From Blasia pusilla (Eukaryota > Marchantiophyta > Marchantiopsida > Blasiales): DNA of 64,000 nucleotides. Below, one piece after another: positions 15,601 to 27,601 of this stretch. The DNA lies in the NCBI GenBank assembly GCA_050084515.1, contig CM114275.1:9362001-9426000 (forward strand). Direction: 5' to 3'. The notes beneath the pieces were generated by a model. It did not search any database and had not been told where the DNA came from. It saw only the letters and a program-made list of their open reading frames with translations. The translations under genes and the position numbers were made by a program. Position 1 is the first letter of the stretch; every line of letters begins with the position of its first letter.

Positions 15601-17070
15601 TTTTTAATTTAAAATTACTTTTAAATTAATTATATTATTAGGGGTGAATCTATATTCTTATTAAAACATGGGGGTTACTATGTCTGGAAAGAAGAAGAAA
15701 AGTACAGTCTATAAGAAGTGAAGTCTTGTTTTAAAAAAAACTGCCACCGAAAGTTGCTTAGTTTTCTAATGTCCTCTTTCGAATGTCCTATTATTGTGAT
15801 GAAGATCTGATTGTATTTTATTTGCAGGGACACATGTCAATTAGGTAATTTAAGACTACCCTTTTGAAGTGACCACGTGTAGTATCACACGAGTTTCGTA
15901 CCTAGCTCTGGGATGGCCTGAAATCAGCAGCGCTTTCAAATGTGGAGAGAGTTATCGGAGGAAGTGAAGGAGAAGCAACGCCAAATTGAAGGAGCGCCAG
16001 ATTGTATGTGGCAAAAATCTTCACCAAAGCTTTGCTTTTACAGTTCGAATGGCTCCAATTTCTCTGGAATTTACGTCAGGAGCCTGGAGCCTGGACATGC
16101 GCGGCCCTTTTGCGATTTCGAGTTTTTCTTTCGTCGTTTGGGCGGAAGGTGAGCTCTGCTGGAGCCGTAGTGTGTACAATGCACCCATCCGCAAGCTTCA
16201 CTCAAATAGAGCACCGATTTCTGTGTGGATGTTGTGCTCCTGACTCCTGGCAGTTCCTTTCAAGACCAAGAAACCTTGCGTTGCCATTTCATCGGTTGAT
16301 GATTCCACTCGACAGAGTTGGTTCTCCAGCATTTTCACCTCACGGACACACAATTATAACATGTCCTAGATACCGAATGGAAAACCGAGAGATTTTCCAT
16401 GTCACATCCTATCCTAATCGCAGTCAGAACAAGATGAGGGAAGGCCTCCAAACAACAGATCACTTGCAACAGAAGACACATTGACATCAGATTAATGAAT
16501 CGATGTTCAAGATCCTTCTGACTGTTAACGAAACTGAAATTGGGACGGTGATTCAAACTTGCGAAGGGGACGGAGAAGGGAAGATCTCACTGGACCGTCT
16601 CCATCATCCGGGTGATGCACCTTATGCCTTCCCGCGGTGCACTTATCTGGGCCGATAATGAGTGTCAGGGCGACGAAGAGACACCACCACTCTTTCATTT
16701 TTCTGAATAGTGTCGCTGTTTTTTCACGACAGTTTGAGTTTACACGTCTTTCTATGTCTTATGGAGTTGAGAGAGATTTCCTGGGTCCATCACATCACAA
16801 TGTCCCGAGGCTGCAGCTTTGAGATTGCATGCAATCGTAGAGTGATTGGTACGCTGGTGCATTGAGGTTGGTGGAGATGGAGATCAGTACGATGAATTCA
16901 TAGAGGCAGATCACTTCAAATGGAGGAAGAATCACTTCCGATGGGGAAAGAGAAGGACTTCTAGACAAACCGCGGAAGGTGTGTGACGTGCTATTGAGCA
17001 CATCGTTTGCCGTGAACTTCCTAAAGTATCCCCACCTGTCCGAACGTGACTGGACTGAGGCCAGGGAAAA
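15601..17070. other. No confident gene
   Basis: AT-rich at first, then mixed composition. Open frames at 15940-16484 (plus) and 16795-17157 (minus) overlap in different frames and carry no recognisable domain. Confidence 0.3.
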
Positions 17071-17124
17071 CGAGCAGAAGGAGAAGCAGGAGAAGAAGGA
17101 CGAGCAGAAGGAGAAGCAGGAGAA
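17071..17124. repeat. 30-bp minisatellite, about 1.8 copies
   Basis: The unit starts CGAGCAGAAGGAGAAGCAGG and is repeated once with period 30. Read on the plus strand it gives a Lys/Glu/Gln-rich string, which alone does not prove coding. Confidence 0.7.
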
Positions 17125-17250
17125 CGTGCAAGGTGTCGAGTCATGGGAAAAATACAAGGAAAGTACGGTGCCAGAATTTCAAGGAGAGTAGATTTACAAT
17201 TTTGCAGGTAGCTGCTCTACTCTATAAGGAGGAGATTGTACTCTGACTTC

Positions 17251-17546
17251 TACATCAAGCTGATCTAGAAGCGCGTAGTCCCCTTGCAGCTCGTTCTGAA
17301 GATGAACCGGGAGACTCCGAGTCAGGAAAAAGCCCTCTTTATTTAAGTGTGACTCTGTTCGTAGGTGAGGAGAGTTGGATTCCGGAGTGAGTCACAGCTA
17401 CATCAAGCTGATCTAGAAGCGCGTAGTCTCCTTGCAGCTCGTCCTGAAGGTGCACCATGAGACTCTGAGTCAGGAAAAAAACCCCCTTTATTTAAGTGTG
17501 ATTTCGTTCGTAGGTGCGGAGAGTTGGATTCCGGAGTGAGACAGAC
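17251..17546. repeat. Tandem direct duplication, 2 x 148 bp
   Basis: TACATCAAGCTGATCTAGAA begins both units, at 17251 and 17399, and both end near GAGTTGGATTCCGGAGTGAG. The copies differ by scattered substitutions, so the duplication is not recent. No open frame is shared and the function is unknown. Confidence 0.85.
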
Positions 17547-18234
17547 AGAAAAAAAAAACGCCCGCGTAGACAGCAGCCCGCCCGTGCTCACACACCAAAT
17601 ACGTAGGTTCGACCGGAGGGTAGGGGAGAGAAGTTGTTGACAATTGGGTCCGCCCGATAGGTAGGTGCGGCCAGAGGCTTGGGGAGAGGAAACAGGCGAG
17701 GGGTTGGGGTTCTGAGTCGGGTCGAGCCTATTGATGAGCGCGGCCCCTCAGCCCATGGATTGCAGCCAAAATAAGTTTCCAATCGGACTCGGACCTGAAT
17801 CCCATCCATGACCCACCCCACTAGCCCAACAGCCGGATGCTTGCACTATGTCTTCGATTCATGATTTTTTCTGATAGGACATGCCCTCGATTCCCTTGAT
17901 TATTTCAATAATTCAGGATTTATTTTATTTTTTAGTTTTTATGTAAGACTTTGAAATATTACTTTTGTAACTTGGTTTCATAATCTCTAATGGGTTAGGG
18001 CAGAGACCTAATTAAAGGTTCTCCCTCGACGTGTGCAAACTTCCCACTCCTGCAGTGGATGAAAGGAGAAAAGCCCCAAACTTAGTAACTACGACGAGGG
18101 AGTTTTATGTGCTTAAACTTGGTGCTGGTGCATCGCACGGGAATTCTCACTTGTGTTTTCTCATTTGCTAACACGTGACAATTGGGCAATAAGAAAATAT
18201 TTCTTCTTTACCAAAAAAAATAGGATCTCCCGTC
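17547..18234. other. Intergenic, no gene seen
   Basis: A short GC-rich patch (about 17570-17800) gives way to AT-rich DNA. Nothing recognisable is present. Confidence 0.35.
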
Positions 18235-18260
18235 ACTCCCATGTCACCTGACATGGGAGT
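18235..18260. repeat. Perfect inverted repeat, 12-bp arms, 2-bp loop
   Basis: ACTCCCATGTCA, CC, TGACATGGGAGT pairs perfectly. It lies in non-coding AT-rich DNA and may be part of a small foldback element. Confidence 0.7.
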
Positions 18261-19376
18261 TATTTATAAAATATCATGCACATAAAATTAAAACGTGATG
18301 ATTTTGGTACGATGAAGGTACTCAAAAAAATTGCCTCTTAGAATGAGACATGTATAAATAATAACAACATTAGGAGAGGATTCACCAAGCAAAAGGAGAA
18401 ATCTCCTTTTTTTTAAAATAAGGATATTTTAAGTAGGGTATAGAGGGGATGTTTTTTTCAAAACAAGAAAATGGAGGGAGAGATTTTGGGGGTATTTTAA
18501 AATTAAATGGAAATATGATTTACACATTAGAGTGTAAGAAGAGGATTGAGGCAAGCTTATTTGCTTATGGTGATAGTGACCTAAGATGAGTTGTACAATG
18601 TGTTGGTTGGTGGGTTATGTTATATCCCATGGGGTTCATGTTGGACTATTGGGAAGAATCAGCCTCTTATCCACTCGATTGGCAATGATTGTGTAAGTCA
18701 TTTTCCAATGCATGTGATTGGTAGTGTTAGTGGCGTGCAAAAAAGTGTGGTGGTGACACTTGCAACGTATTCCTAAACTCTAAAATCTAATCCATACATG
18801 GTGTTACAACAATTGGCACCAATGGTGGGTTTGAGTAAGTGGTTGTAGTATAGTGTGGAGTGATGCGTCCATTAGACCTGGAGTGAGATCGTCATGAAGA
18901 AATATGTCAGGGTTGTTGTGGGGCTATTGACATTGATGCCCTTAAGTGCATGAAAGTATTCAATGGGTACTCATAATATTGATATGAGTGTAGTGGCAAT
19001 GTTTCCATTAGAGATATGAGTGTTATGGTCAATTAATGTGGACGTCATAAAATAATTCAACCTCTAATCCTCACCGCCAAGTCAAGAAGAGATCCCAATC
19101 TTGAGTGTTCCAAGCGGAAGTCTTAGGTTAAGTCTCAAAGACCCAACCGGTCATACATTCCATTGGCAAGTCCGGGAAGGTTATGAGTCTTCTGAAGTGC
19201 ATACCGTCACTCTAGGAAGCCTCTTCCCCAAGCCTTAACCAATCTCCCCAAGCTCCTCACCTAAATCAGAGTGTGGTAGTTAGTTCCCCAAGATACATAT
19301 CCAACAGTTCCTTAACTAGCTCAAACTTGAAGCATGGCCAAATACGAAATATGGTTAATACCGTACCTTATTCCAT

Positions 19377-19412
<36 letters not shown>

Positions 19413-20207
19413 CTATCTTTCCCATCCTCCACCCCACACAATTGGTAGTTAACCCCCAAGATGACTTGGGGAAGTCTCCTAACAAATTTTGGACTTGTTG
19501 ATTTTCCCAAACTTATCTTGGAATCTCATCCCCCTACATTTCGTATATCTCATGGTTTTCGCTTGTCTTGACTCTCGTTTAGCATCTGGTGGTTGTTTTG
19601 CCACCTTTCATATTTCACGATTACATCACAAAACTATTATTTGCTCATTTTGCTATAAATTAGAATATAGTATGTGTTAGATATATTTATGATGTCATTT
19701 TTGCATTGAAAATTTTTCTCTAACAAATTTTTGCATATAAATGGCAAGGAAATTTTATTGATATCAAAATTTTGTTTAATTGATAGCAAATCAATATGAA
19801 GGTTAACACTATTGGATTTCACGTTAAAATTATATGAAAGTAGCACCCTCTAACTTTCGTGATGTAGTCTCATGGCATCTTGCCCTTCTTGAGTAATCAC
19901 GTCTTCCTAGATACTCAACTTTAACTTTGAACTTAGTTCAAGGTTCTTGTATCTTTCTTGCCTTGCCCTTATCTCTTCAAGTAGCTAGATATCCCTTTTC
20001 TTTCCTAAAGTTAGTCTCAAGGCTAGGCACGCGTCCGTCTTGACTAGTGTTAGTCACATGGCAGATTCCACTATCTTTTCTAGTCTTGCAAGTAACTAGT
20101 ATATGTTTCAAATTTGGTGGGTCATATCAAGTTCTTTACGCCTTTGGCCTACAATCAAGACTTGCTTCATAGGCTCCCACTAGCATGGATGTCATAGACT
20201 TTATTTT
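18261..20207. other. Intergenic, repeat-like, no gene seen
   Basis: AT-rich DNA with phrases typical of decayed LTR sequence around 19080-19370, followed by the AG microsatellite. No open frame with a domain. Confidence 0.3.
19381..19410. repeat. (AG)15 microsatellite
   Basis: Thirty bases of uninterrupted AG dinucleotide. Confidence 0.95.
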
Positions 20208-20686
20208 TCATGATGGTGGAGGAGATGAGATATTGGGGTTAGGTTGGTCCCATCTCGATATTATGCAGTTTTTTTGAACCATTGGATGTTGGGAATGTAT
20301 TGTTCTATACAAGGATTTTTGGGTGAAATTCAAGGGTTGGAGGTGCATTTGTGAGTGATATGGATTGTATAGGGGTGACTTATGGTAAGGCGAGAGAGCT
20401 TCGAGGCTCTTCATCTCAAAACATAAAAGTTGCATGTTACTTTTGATATGAAACTTATGATATTCATCCATGGGAGGGTCCTCTAGATGCTAAATTAAAG
20501 AGTTCCTTCCATGCCATGAAGGGATCGAATATCTACTGCTTCTTTTGTCATCCTCTTTGCATCGCACCAACTATCAAACTCCAATATAGAATTATCCAAC
20601 TTTATGATCCTCACCATGCATGAGAATTTTTGTGGTCCCATATGTATTGCAATCATCCATGTTCTACAACAATGGTGTGGCAACAT
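20208..20686 (-). pseudogene. gag relic related to the methyltransferase-bearing retrotransposon
   Basis: On the minus strand, 20495-20686 reads IIKLDNSILEFDSWCDA, closely matching STIDLDDFIQEFDTWCDF in the gag frame of the element at 25.4 kb. Both contexts continue with an HGMEG- or MAWKG-like stretch and then a GGWCCYYCCCATGGA nucleotide motif (about 20465-20480 here). The frame is broken by stops soon after, and similarity fades toward 20208. I infer an old, truncated insertion of the same or a sister family. Confidence 0.45.
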
Positions 20687-23600
20687 CCATGACGCTCCAT
20701 GGCCTCTTGGGTAACCTGGTTGAAATCGGTTGACGTCCCCTCTTCAAAATATACTAATGATGGCTAAAGTGGTTTCTAGTATGGAAACCCTCGATATCTA
20801 GCCCCACTCCTTGTAAATCTTCCTTCCCCCTCTCCTCCTCTCCTAATCTCTATGGATACAACGTAGTGAAATATGGAAACTCGTGATTTTTGGGAAAATC
20901 CTCACATGCGGCCTTTGTATTAGTCATGGTATAAATTTTAGAGAGTAGCGGATCTATGAACTCCCACCTGATCAATGTGAGTGGCGTGTGTGTGGCCACA
21001 AAAAGTACACCGCTTCCTTGTAAATATCAAATAAGCCTTGTCCTTCATATGTGAGAAGTGACACTAGATGTTCAAACTTGCGAATCAACCATCAAATCCG
21101 GATAAACCCTCCAAACCTCACCAACTTGAAACTTAAAGTTCATTGATATATTTACTAGCTAAATTAAGGGAACACTCCTTTGGTTCTTTCCTCAAAATAG
21201 AAATATGGTGGTTCACATCCTAGAACCACGGCCCTTTATCTTGCACAAAGTAAAGACATTGGTTTCTTTCCATTCTTTATGATGTCGAAAAAGATAACAT
21301 ATCCAAAGATCCACATATGTAAATCGACCACTAAATGTGGTAAAAGATATCGGATCCGCACGTATTAGATCAAAAGGCTATCAGTGGCAAGTGACACCAA
21401 ATACGTGGGTGTTAGGATCCGGAGGCCATCATATTTGCACACCCCACCTAAGAATCAACGCAACTTTGAAGAAATTTCATAGCACCTTCGTCATACAAGC
21501 AAGCTCTTTTTCTAACCTCATTTTGACCGCCAAACTTGATTTTTCGAGTTGGTTCAAACAATGAACTAAAACTCCACAAATTCCTACACTAACAACACAA
21601 TGGTTCCCCTCCCCCTAACTTTTCCCCTTTTCTTGATTACATTTTGTCAAAATTCCAACCAATATATTGTACGATCAAGAAAGTTTCACTAAAGTCAGAA
21701 AAAGACAATAAAATCAGCAACAGAGTATATTTCCATGCACTTTTTTAGTTTCCCACACTAAATCAGTTCAAAATTGACTATGATTTCATAACCGAATTCC
21801 TCTCAAGTACTCCCATCCTGAAATTCTCCAATTCCCTTCTCACTTGAGCAATTCATGTGAACTGAGAAGCATTCCCTTCTTTGATTCCAAATGAGCATTA
21901 TCATGAGTGTACTCCCCCTTGGCATACCATAGATGACATGTACTTACAATTCACCTCCTCCTAGCAAGTCATAAACAACCCAAAGTAAACAATGTACTCA
22001 TTCTCCAATCAATCCTCCACATGGTCCTCTCAAAAGAGGACACTACCTCTCATACTCACTAATATTGAACACATGTCACTTACCAATTGGAAACTTTCTT
22101 GGAACCTTCTTACAGGTTTCTTAGCATCTTGGAGGTTCTTGATTTACATGGCCTATGTTCACAAGTCACCTTTTTCAGCCTTTGAGATCTTAAAAGGGGT
22201 ATACCCAAAGGGAAGGCTTGGAGAGGATCATTTTTCCATAGTTGAGTCTTCCAAGCATAGGATAGGGTAGGATACTTACAACATGCATTAGACTTGGATT
22301 CCTTTATATTAAGGGTGGGTTTTTCTTGATTCTTATTTGTTGTTATTAGAGAGCAGTAGGTTTCCCATATCATTTTCACTATATGGTTTCCTTGTGTAAT
22401 GATAAACACAGGGATATTATACGCATATATTTTGTGTTATGTTAATATATGCAGGTATGTGTGTGATTCTGATGGATGTAGTGTAGCAAAGTGTGCATAT
22501 TTGCATACGAGACCTCGTCCCCTCCCCTATTGTCTATCCCATTTATCGGCGACAAACTAGAGTAAGGAATGATGAGATAGAGCCAAATGTTTTTCCCACT
22601 CCTACTTACATGGATTGAAGGATCTTACTTGAATTTACAAAGAGATTACACCTCTCTTTATCTCTCTACAAAGAGAGTGAAATAATATCTAACTCCATAT
22701 CTCCGTCTTTTATTGGAATATAAATATTTTCTAAGCCTTACTTATAAATACCTCCCCTTATGGAAATGCATACCTTTCTTGCTTCCCTTTCCTTATCAAC
22801 AAGCTCGGATGTTGTTGAGTTGTTATTTGTTTAAGGCATGTCACTATATTAGATGTACCACTTTCAATAGTGAGTTGTTCTTTGAAGCTCTGATGATTGT
22901 AAATTGTGGTTTGGAAGCACGCACAAAAACAGAGACGATATTATTGAACTTTTTCATATATGTTTCATATTGATACGAGGTAGGTCTTATTTGTAAGATG
23001 GCTTTTTACATTTGCTTGAAAAAATATAAAGTATTGGTTCTCAATTGTTGCAAAGCTAAGATGCTTTGAATTCAATGAATGATCAATAATTATCTCAATT
23101 TGTAAACAGTCATTGTCAATTTTTGAAGACAATCATTACGACTTTGGGAACATCATTGTAAAAATAAAGGAGAGTGATAAATAAAAATACACATTTCTAA
23201 CTACATGTTAGATCACTTCGTTTGAAAAATAATAACATGCCAATGAAGAAAGGATTCATATTGAAATAACATATGATAACAAAAATGTGAATGGAAGTTG
23301 CAACTTTGTATTAATTATATTGGTTAAAAAAATGCTATTTTGTACTATGTTGAAAATATGGAGTAGCAAGAAAAAATGATTTCCATCATTACATAGTGCA
23401 AGTAATAAGAGAAGTTTGTAAAATCTTGAAATGTATTATTACACTATGATTGCCTACACCTTACTAAGATTGAAATAGACTAGCAATATAATCTAAGTTT
23501 GCTACAAAGAACATGAAATTAAGCGCAACTTAAATGCACGATATAAAAAAACTAAAGAGCCTCCCTATCTACCGTTTTAAGTAAGGTAGTACTCGACTCA

Positions 23601-23874
23601 CTCATGCCTTAGTTAATTGGGAAGCAACTACGAATATATGCTAAGATATACATATATACTTCAAATGGTTAAGTGAATGTTTAAGAGAAAATTTGTGGTT
23701 AATGTGTAAGATCTCATCCTTACACATTGTTCAAACAAAATTTTAAATATGTCCACATTTTTTAAATCATATGAATCAAGTTGATCTTGAATAACTTTAA
23801 TGTTAAAACAAAAATTCAATAGGGATATATTGGAACGATATAATTCTCAAGCATGTTTTCAATCATCTTTAGAA
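20687..23874. other. AT-rich intergenic stretch, no gene seen
   Basis: Only short open frames with no motif or splice support. Probably decayed repeats. Confidence 0.35.
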
Positions 23875-23904
23875 GGCGATATACTACTTGCGTAGTATAT
23901 CGCC
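23875..23904. repeat. Perfect hairpin, 13-bp arms, 4-nt loop
   Basis: GGCGATATACTAC, TTGC, GTAGTATATCGCC is a perfect inverted repeat in otherwise AT-rich DNA. It could be a MITE core, a foldback or a cruciform site. Confidence 0.8.
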
Positions 23905-24503
23905 TCCTTCTCCCACATCAAGCAAGTGTCGAAAATTCTAGTGGTTGTGATGCAAATATTTGGGAGGGGAGTTTAAATATGCTATTTTTTGCAAAATATT
24001 GCACGCAACAGTGCACAACCAAATGAATATAAGGTAACATGCTCAAAATTATTCCATCAAATATACAATATCACGAAAATGGCATCCAAACATGAAAGTA
24101 TTCAAGGAAAAATTTTGGTATACACAAATAGCATAAGCGTGACTTCAAATCACAACATAATATCTATGACAAGATTAAGTATCAAACTAACAATAATTCA
24201 TTGCTAACTCAAAACTATTGACAATCACTTGTCACATCTGAGTAGCCAATAGGCCGAGATCTATCGTGGATAGGGCGTAGGAGCCAGCGGACTATCTTGA
24301 GTGTAACTTTGTCCCACGGTGTCGGATGAGGTTGAGGATAGGTCCATTGTGTCAGGAACGTCGTTTCTGACAACTTTCATGTTGAGGTCTTTTACAACTG
24401 GATGACTTGTTGACCAGGTCACCCGCCCCTGGTAACCTATGCGCGCAGGTTACCAAGGGAAGGACTATTTTTAGGGGAAGAGCCTTTTGGCTCTTCCCAA
24501 CCC

Positions 24504-24514
24504 TATATAAGAGA
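24504..24514 (+). promoter_or_regulatory. TATA-like element in the putative 5' LTR
   Basis: CTATATAAGAG lies about 275 bases into the GC-rich element and about 930 bases before the gag start, a position expected of an LTR promoter. The LTR ends and primer-binding site were not defined. Confidence 0.35.
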
Positions 24515-25440
24515 GGAAGATGGCTTTCCTAAGCCATCTTTCTCATGTTGGGCCGTTGGAGCACCTCCCTTGTATGTGTGTGAGCTAGGACTAGGGTGCT
24601 GGCGTCCGGATTCCTTAATAGCACAGGGTGGACGAGGCTCGATATGCCGATGTAGATTGAGGAGTGGAGTCTTAGGCCGGGTGTGCCGTTTTTATTACTC
24701 TTTATTTTTACATGAGCTGGAGCGCGGACGGCAAAGTCGTGGGCAGACGGGCGCGGACCCCCCGGAAAGTGGTCCGCATCTGTTGATGGGAGGATCGACG
24801 TGTTGGTCAAGGGGAGTGTTATGTTGCGGAGATTATCATATCATGTGGAGGAGTGCATATTGACGGTGCAGCAGGTTGGAGGGCGTGATCAGGTTACCCA
24901 TTCGAGTCCCTTTTCCCGCACTTGTCGTGTGTGAGTGAGAGTGTTGGGTATCGGGTGTTAGCTGGTGCTAGATGGATGCAGTGAGGGTGACGAGTGTAGA
25001 TTCTTTTCATGTGTAGCATGTTGGTGGATATACGGCGGTTGCCGAGTAGGGGTCGCGTGTATGACCTGAGAGAGTGTCGTTAGGTTAGGTGAGTCAGTTG
25101 GGAGGCTCATGGTGAGCCCGAGTGTTGAGCGTGCCTGAGGCCGGGTATGTCATCACGGGATTGACGTTAGCATAGGTGAGCTAGTGAGGCGTGTGGGAGA
25201 CTCTTGGTGAGTCTGAGTGCTTGAGCGGGTGAGATAGGGTTTGTCATCACGGCATTCTTCCAGGGTTCGGAAGAACGGGGTAGTACGAGCAGTGGTAGTA
25301 GTGTGACACGGAGTGGAGTGAGATACCGAGGGGTTACCAGTGAGGAGCTCCCTCGACATCCATCTGTGACTGGATCGTCATCACTGGACACTGGGTCTGG
25401 TGACGAGATCACCGACAAAGACAGTAGTACTTGGTAGGAG

Positions 25441-26521
25441 ATGGACGACATGGGCCATCGGGGCATGCGTCGTTTCTCGCGTGCAGTGAGCACCATCGAC
25501 TTAGATGATTTCATCCAGGAGTTCGACACATGGTGCGACTTCCAGGAGATACGGATCCCGACACGGTTCAACCCTTTCATGGCATGGAAGGGGTTGTTCC
25601 AGCACTTGGAGGGTCCTCCCATGGAGTTTCGATCACTATATTCAGTAGAGATTGATGCCTGGAGGATGTATTGGGCTCCAGGGTATGTGTCCACTAGTGG
25701 TCGCGAGGCATATGATGGGATTGTGAGAGGAGAGAGACCCACACCATCAGCCCGGAGACTAGATGGAGAGGAGGGCAATGAGACAGGGGATGTGGCAGAG
25801 ACCTCTGGTGGTAGAGGGCCACCCAGCTTCAGCCCCACAGTGGAGTTCTTCCGACACTTGGGGAAGAGCTACCAGGGCGTACGCACCGACAAGCTGAAGA
25901 GTCTACAAGATTTTCAGTGACGATCGGATGAGAGTCTGAGAGAGGCATTCCCACGCATGAGGAGGCTGATCATTGCTACGTTTGGAGTGACTGAGGTGCA
26001 GTCAGTCCTGTATTGGTACGGGGTTCTGGACCGAGAACTACGAAGGAGAGTCCGAGATGCGGTGCTTATTCACACAACGAAGCCCACATTGAAGGTGGTC
26101 TTTGAGTTGTCTGAGCGTATTGAGCTCAACATGAGTGAGGAGCAGGTAGTGACCGCTGGATTTTCTCGAGAGTCGACGGGTCTAGGAGCAACGGTGACCC
26201 CACAGGTGCCATAGCGAGCACCTGTACCACGGGAGCGGGCCAGTGTGCCTAGAGAGCAGGGCGGGTACCGTGAGCCTATGAGGCAACGACCCGCACCTAC
26301 ATATGTTGCCCAACAGGGACCGATGTGGTATTGTTGGACGTGTGGAGGGGCCCATAGGCAGAGAGACTGCCCACAGCATGGGAGAGGACCACCAGCGCCT
26401 CCGATTGCTCAGAGCCACGAGAGGATGGGCCCCACAAGACCGGGCAGTGTGACCATTTCCACAGATATGGTCACACTAGGGATAGATGTTTTGACCTTCG
26501 ACGAGGGGCACGTCCAGAGGT
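25441..26521 (+). pseudogene. gag of the methyltransferase retrotransposon, two in-frame stops
   Basis: One reading frame runs from the ATG at 25441 to the stop at 26521, interrupted by TGA at 25918 and TAG at 26212. It contains a retrotransposon-gag capsid segment, including FDTWCDF (about residues 31-37) and, after the first stop, ESLREAFPRMRRLI and LDRELRRRVRDA. A zinc knuckle CWTCGGAHRQRDC of CX2CX3HX4C form lies near 26330-26370. These are structural parts of the virus-like particle and its RNA binding. The TGA falls before CGATCGG and may come from a CGA codon. Downstream, the frame shifts near 26460-26520 into a Gly/Arg-rich stretch (about 26520-26640). Confidence 0.75.
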
Positions 26522-26524
26522 AGG

Positions 26525-27600
26525 CCGAGGGCCTGGGGGCGGTCGTCTTGGAGGAGGTCGGGGAGTTTTTCCTGGACGTGGTGGTAGAGGACCACCACCA
26601 GCCAGAGGAGATGGAGCAGAGCACCAGAGCGGCACTTCTCTCACGATCGATCGGTTTGAGCAGAGGATTGCCATGACGATGATGCAGCTTAGGGAAGGCA
26701 CAAAGCTGCGAGCAACTAGTGTGACTCCAGTCTCTACCTCTTACCCTGACCCGGGTGAGGATCTCTCCAGTATGGGATTTATGTGTAGTGCAGCCCAGGT
26801 TGAGGCAGTTGCAGTGGTGACTCGGGAGTCTTTGCGAGAGGCACCGAGCCATCGAGAGGTGGAGTTGAGATTGACCCACCAGAGGGGACCGATGGGCGGC
26901 AGCCAGGGTTCCTGATCGTTCACATTGTCGAGGCACTACACACACCATCGATGGTGCCTCGGCGACCAGCGGTGCCTCTGATTCAGGCACCTACGTCGAC
27001 GTCACGAGGAGTTGGAGTGACAACTCCTATGCCGGCTCGAGTGGAGTCAGTGTCGACTATAGTGTTGGAGGTGGCCACTAGAGTGAGTCAGACTCCGCTA
27101 TTTTCCGCCATAGAGTTGGCGACGTTGGGAGTTGGACTAGCTGAGGTGTTCCGGTTGGCCGCCACATTGTGTGAGCGTGGAGAGATGACTGCTTCTTATT
27201 CAGAGGTAGTTGAGGAGGTGGTGGACTTGCCCCGACTCAGCTGGTGTCGTAATCGCACTTGTTCAGAGGTAGCTGAGTCATACAATGTGTTGGTGGGGAG
27301 TACAGTGTTATATCCCCTAAGATTCATCCTTGACTTCTGGGAGGAGACTGTTGCTTTTGGCCCGGATGGCGGTCAGGTGACGGCCGGATGAGTCAGTTAC
27401 CCTTGCAGTTTGCGAGACAAGGTGGTCGATCACGAGGCGAGTCTGTGACCACGTTGGCGGCTTTCACAGGTAGAGTTAGCTGGCCAGGAGAGTTGTTGGA
27501 GGGGAACGCACATGCGGAGGATGTCCCAGTAGCGGATAGTCCCCGGAGAGACAGGCCATGGCGGGTGTCTCTTCCCATGTTGGCAAGGCCTCTTCACCAT
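26525..27600 (+). pseudogene. Linker / possible protease region of the retrotransposon pol, frameshifted
   Basis: Open frames at 26673-26915, 26951-27391 and 27388-27648 follow one another in three different frames between gag and the methyltransferase. The frame at 26951 ends with AESYNVLVGSTVLYPL (about 27275-27325). Its Y-N-V-L-V-G occupies the place of the Y-D-V-x-x-G near the end of gypsy retropepsins. No DTG or DSG active site was seen, so protease is an inference from position and this weak motif. Confidence 0.4.
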
Positions 27601-27601
27601 T

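Noticed and set aside
16795-17157. Cys/Phe/Ser-rich minus-strand frame
   Set aside because: It is the complement of the Lys/Glu-coding 30-bp minisatellite, so its composition is explained by the repeat.
24890-24925. tRNA T-arm-like GGTTACCCATTCGAGTCCC
   Set aside because: No acceptor, D-arm or anticodon stem could be folded around it, so no tRNA gene is called. Nor could it be shown to be a primer-binding site.
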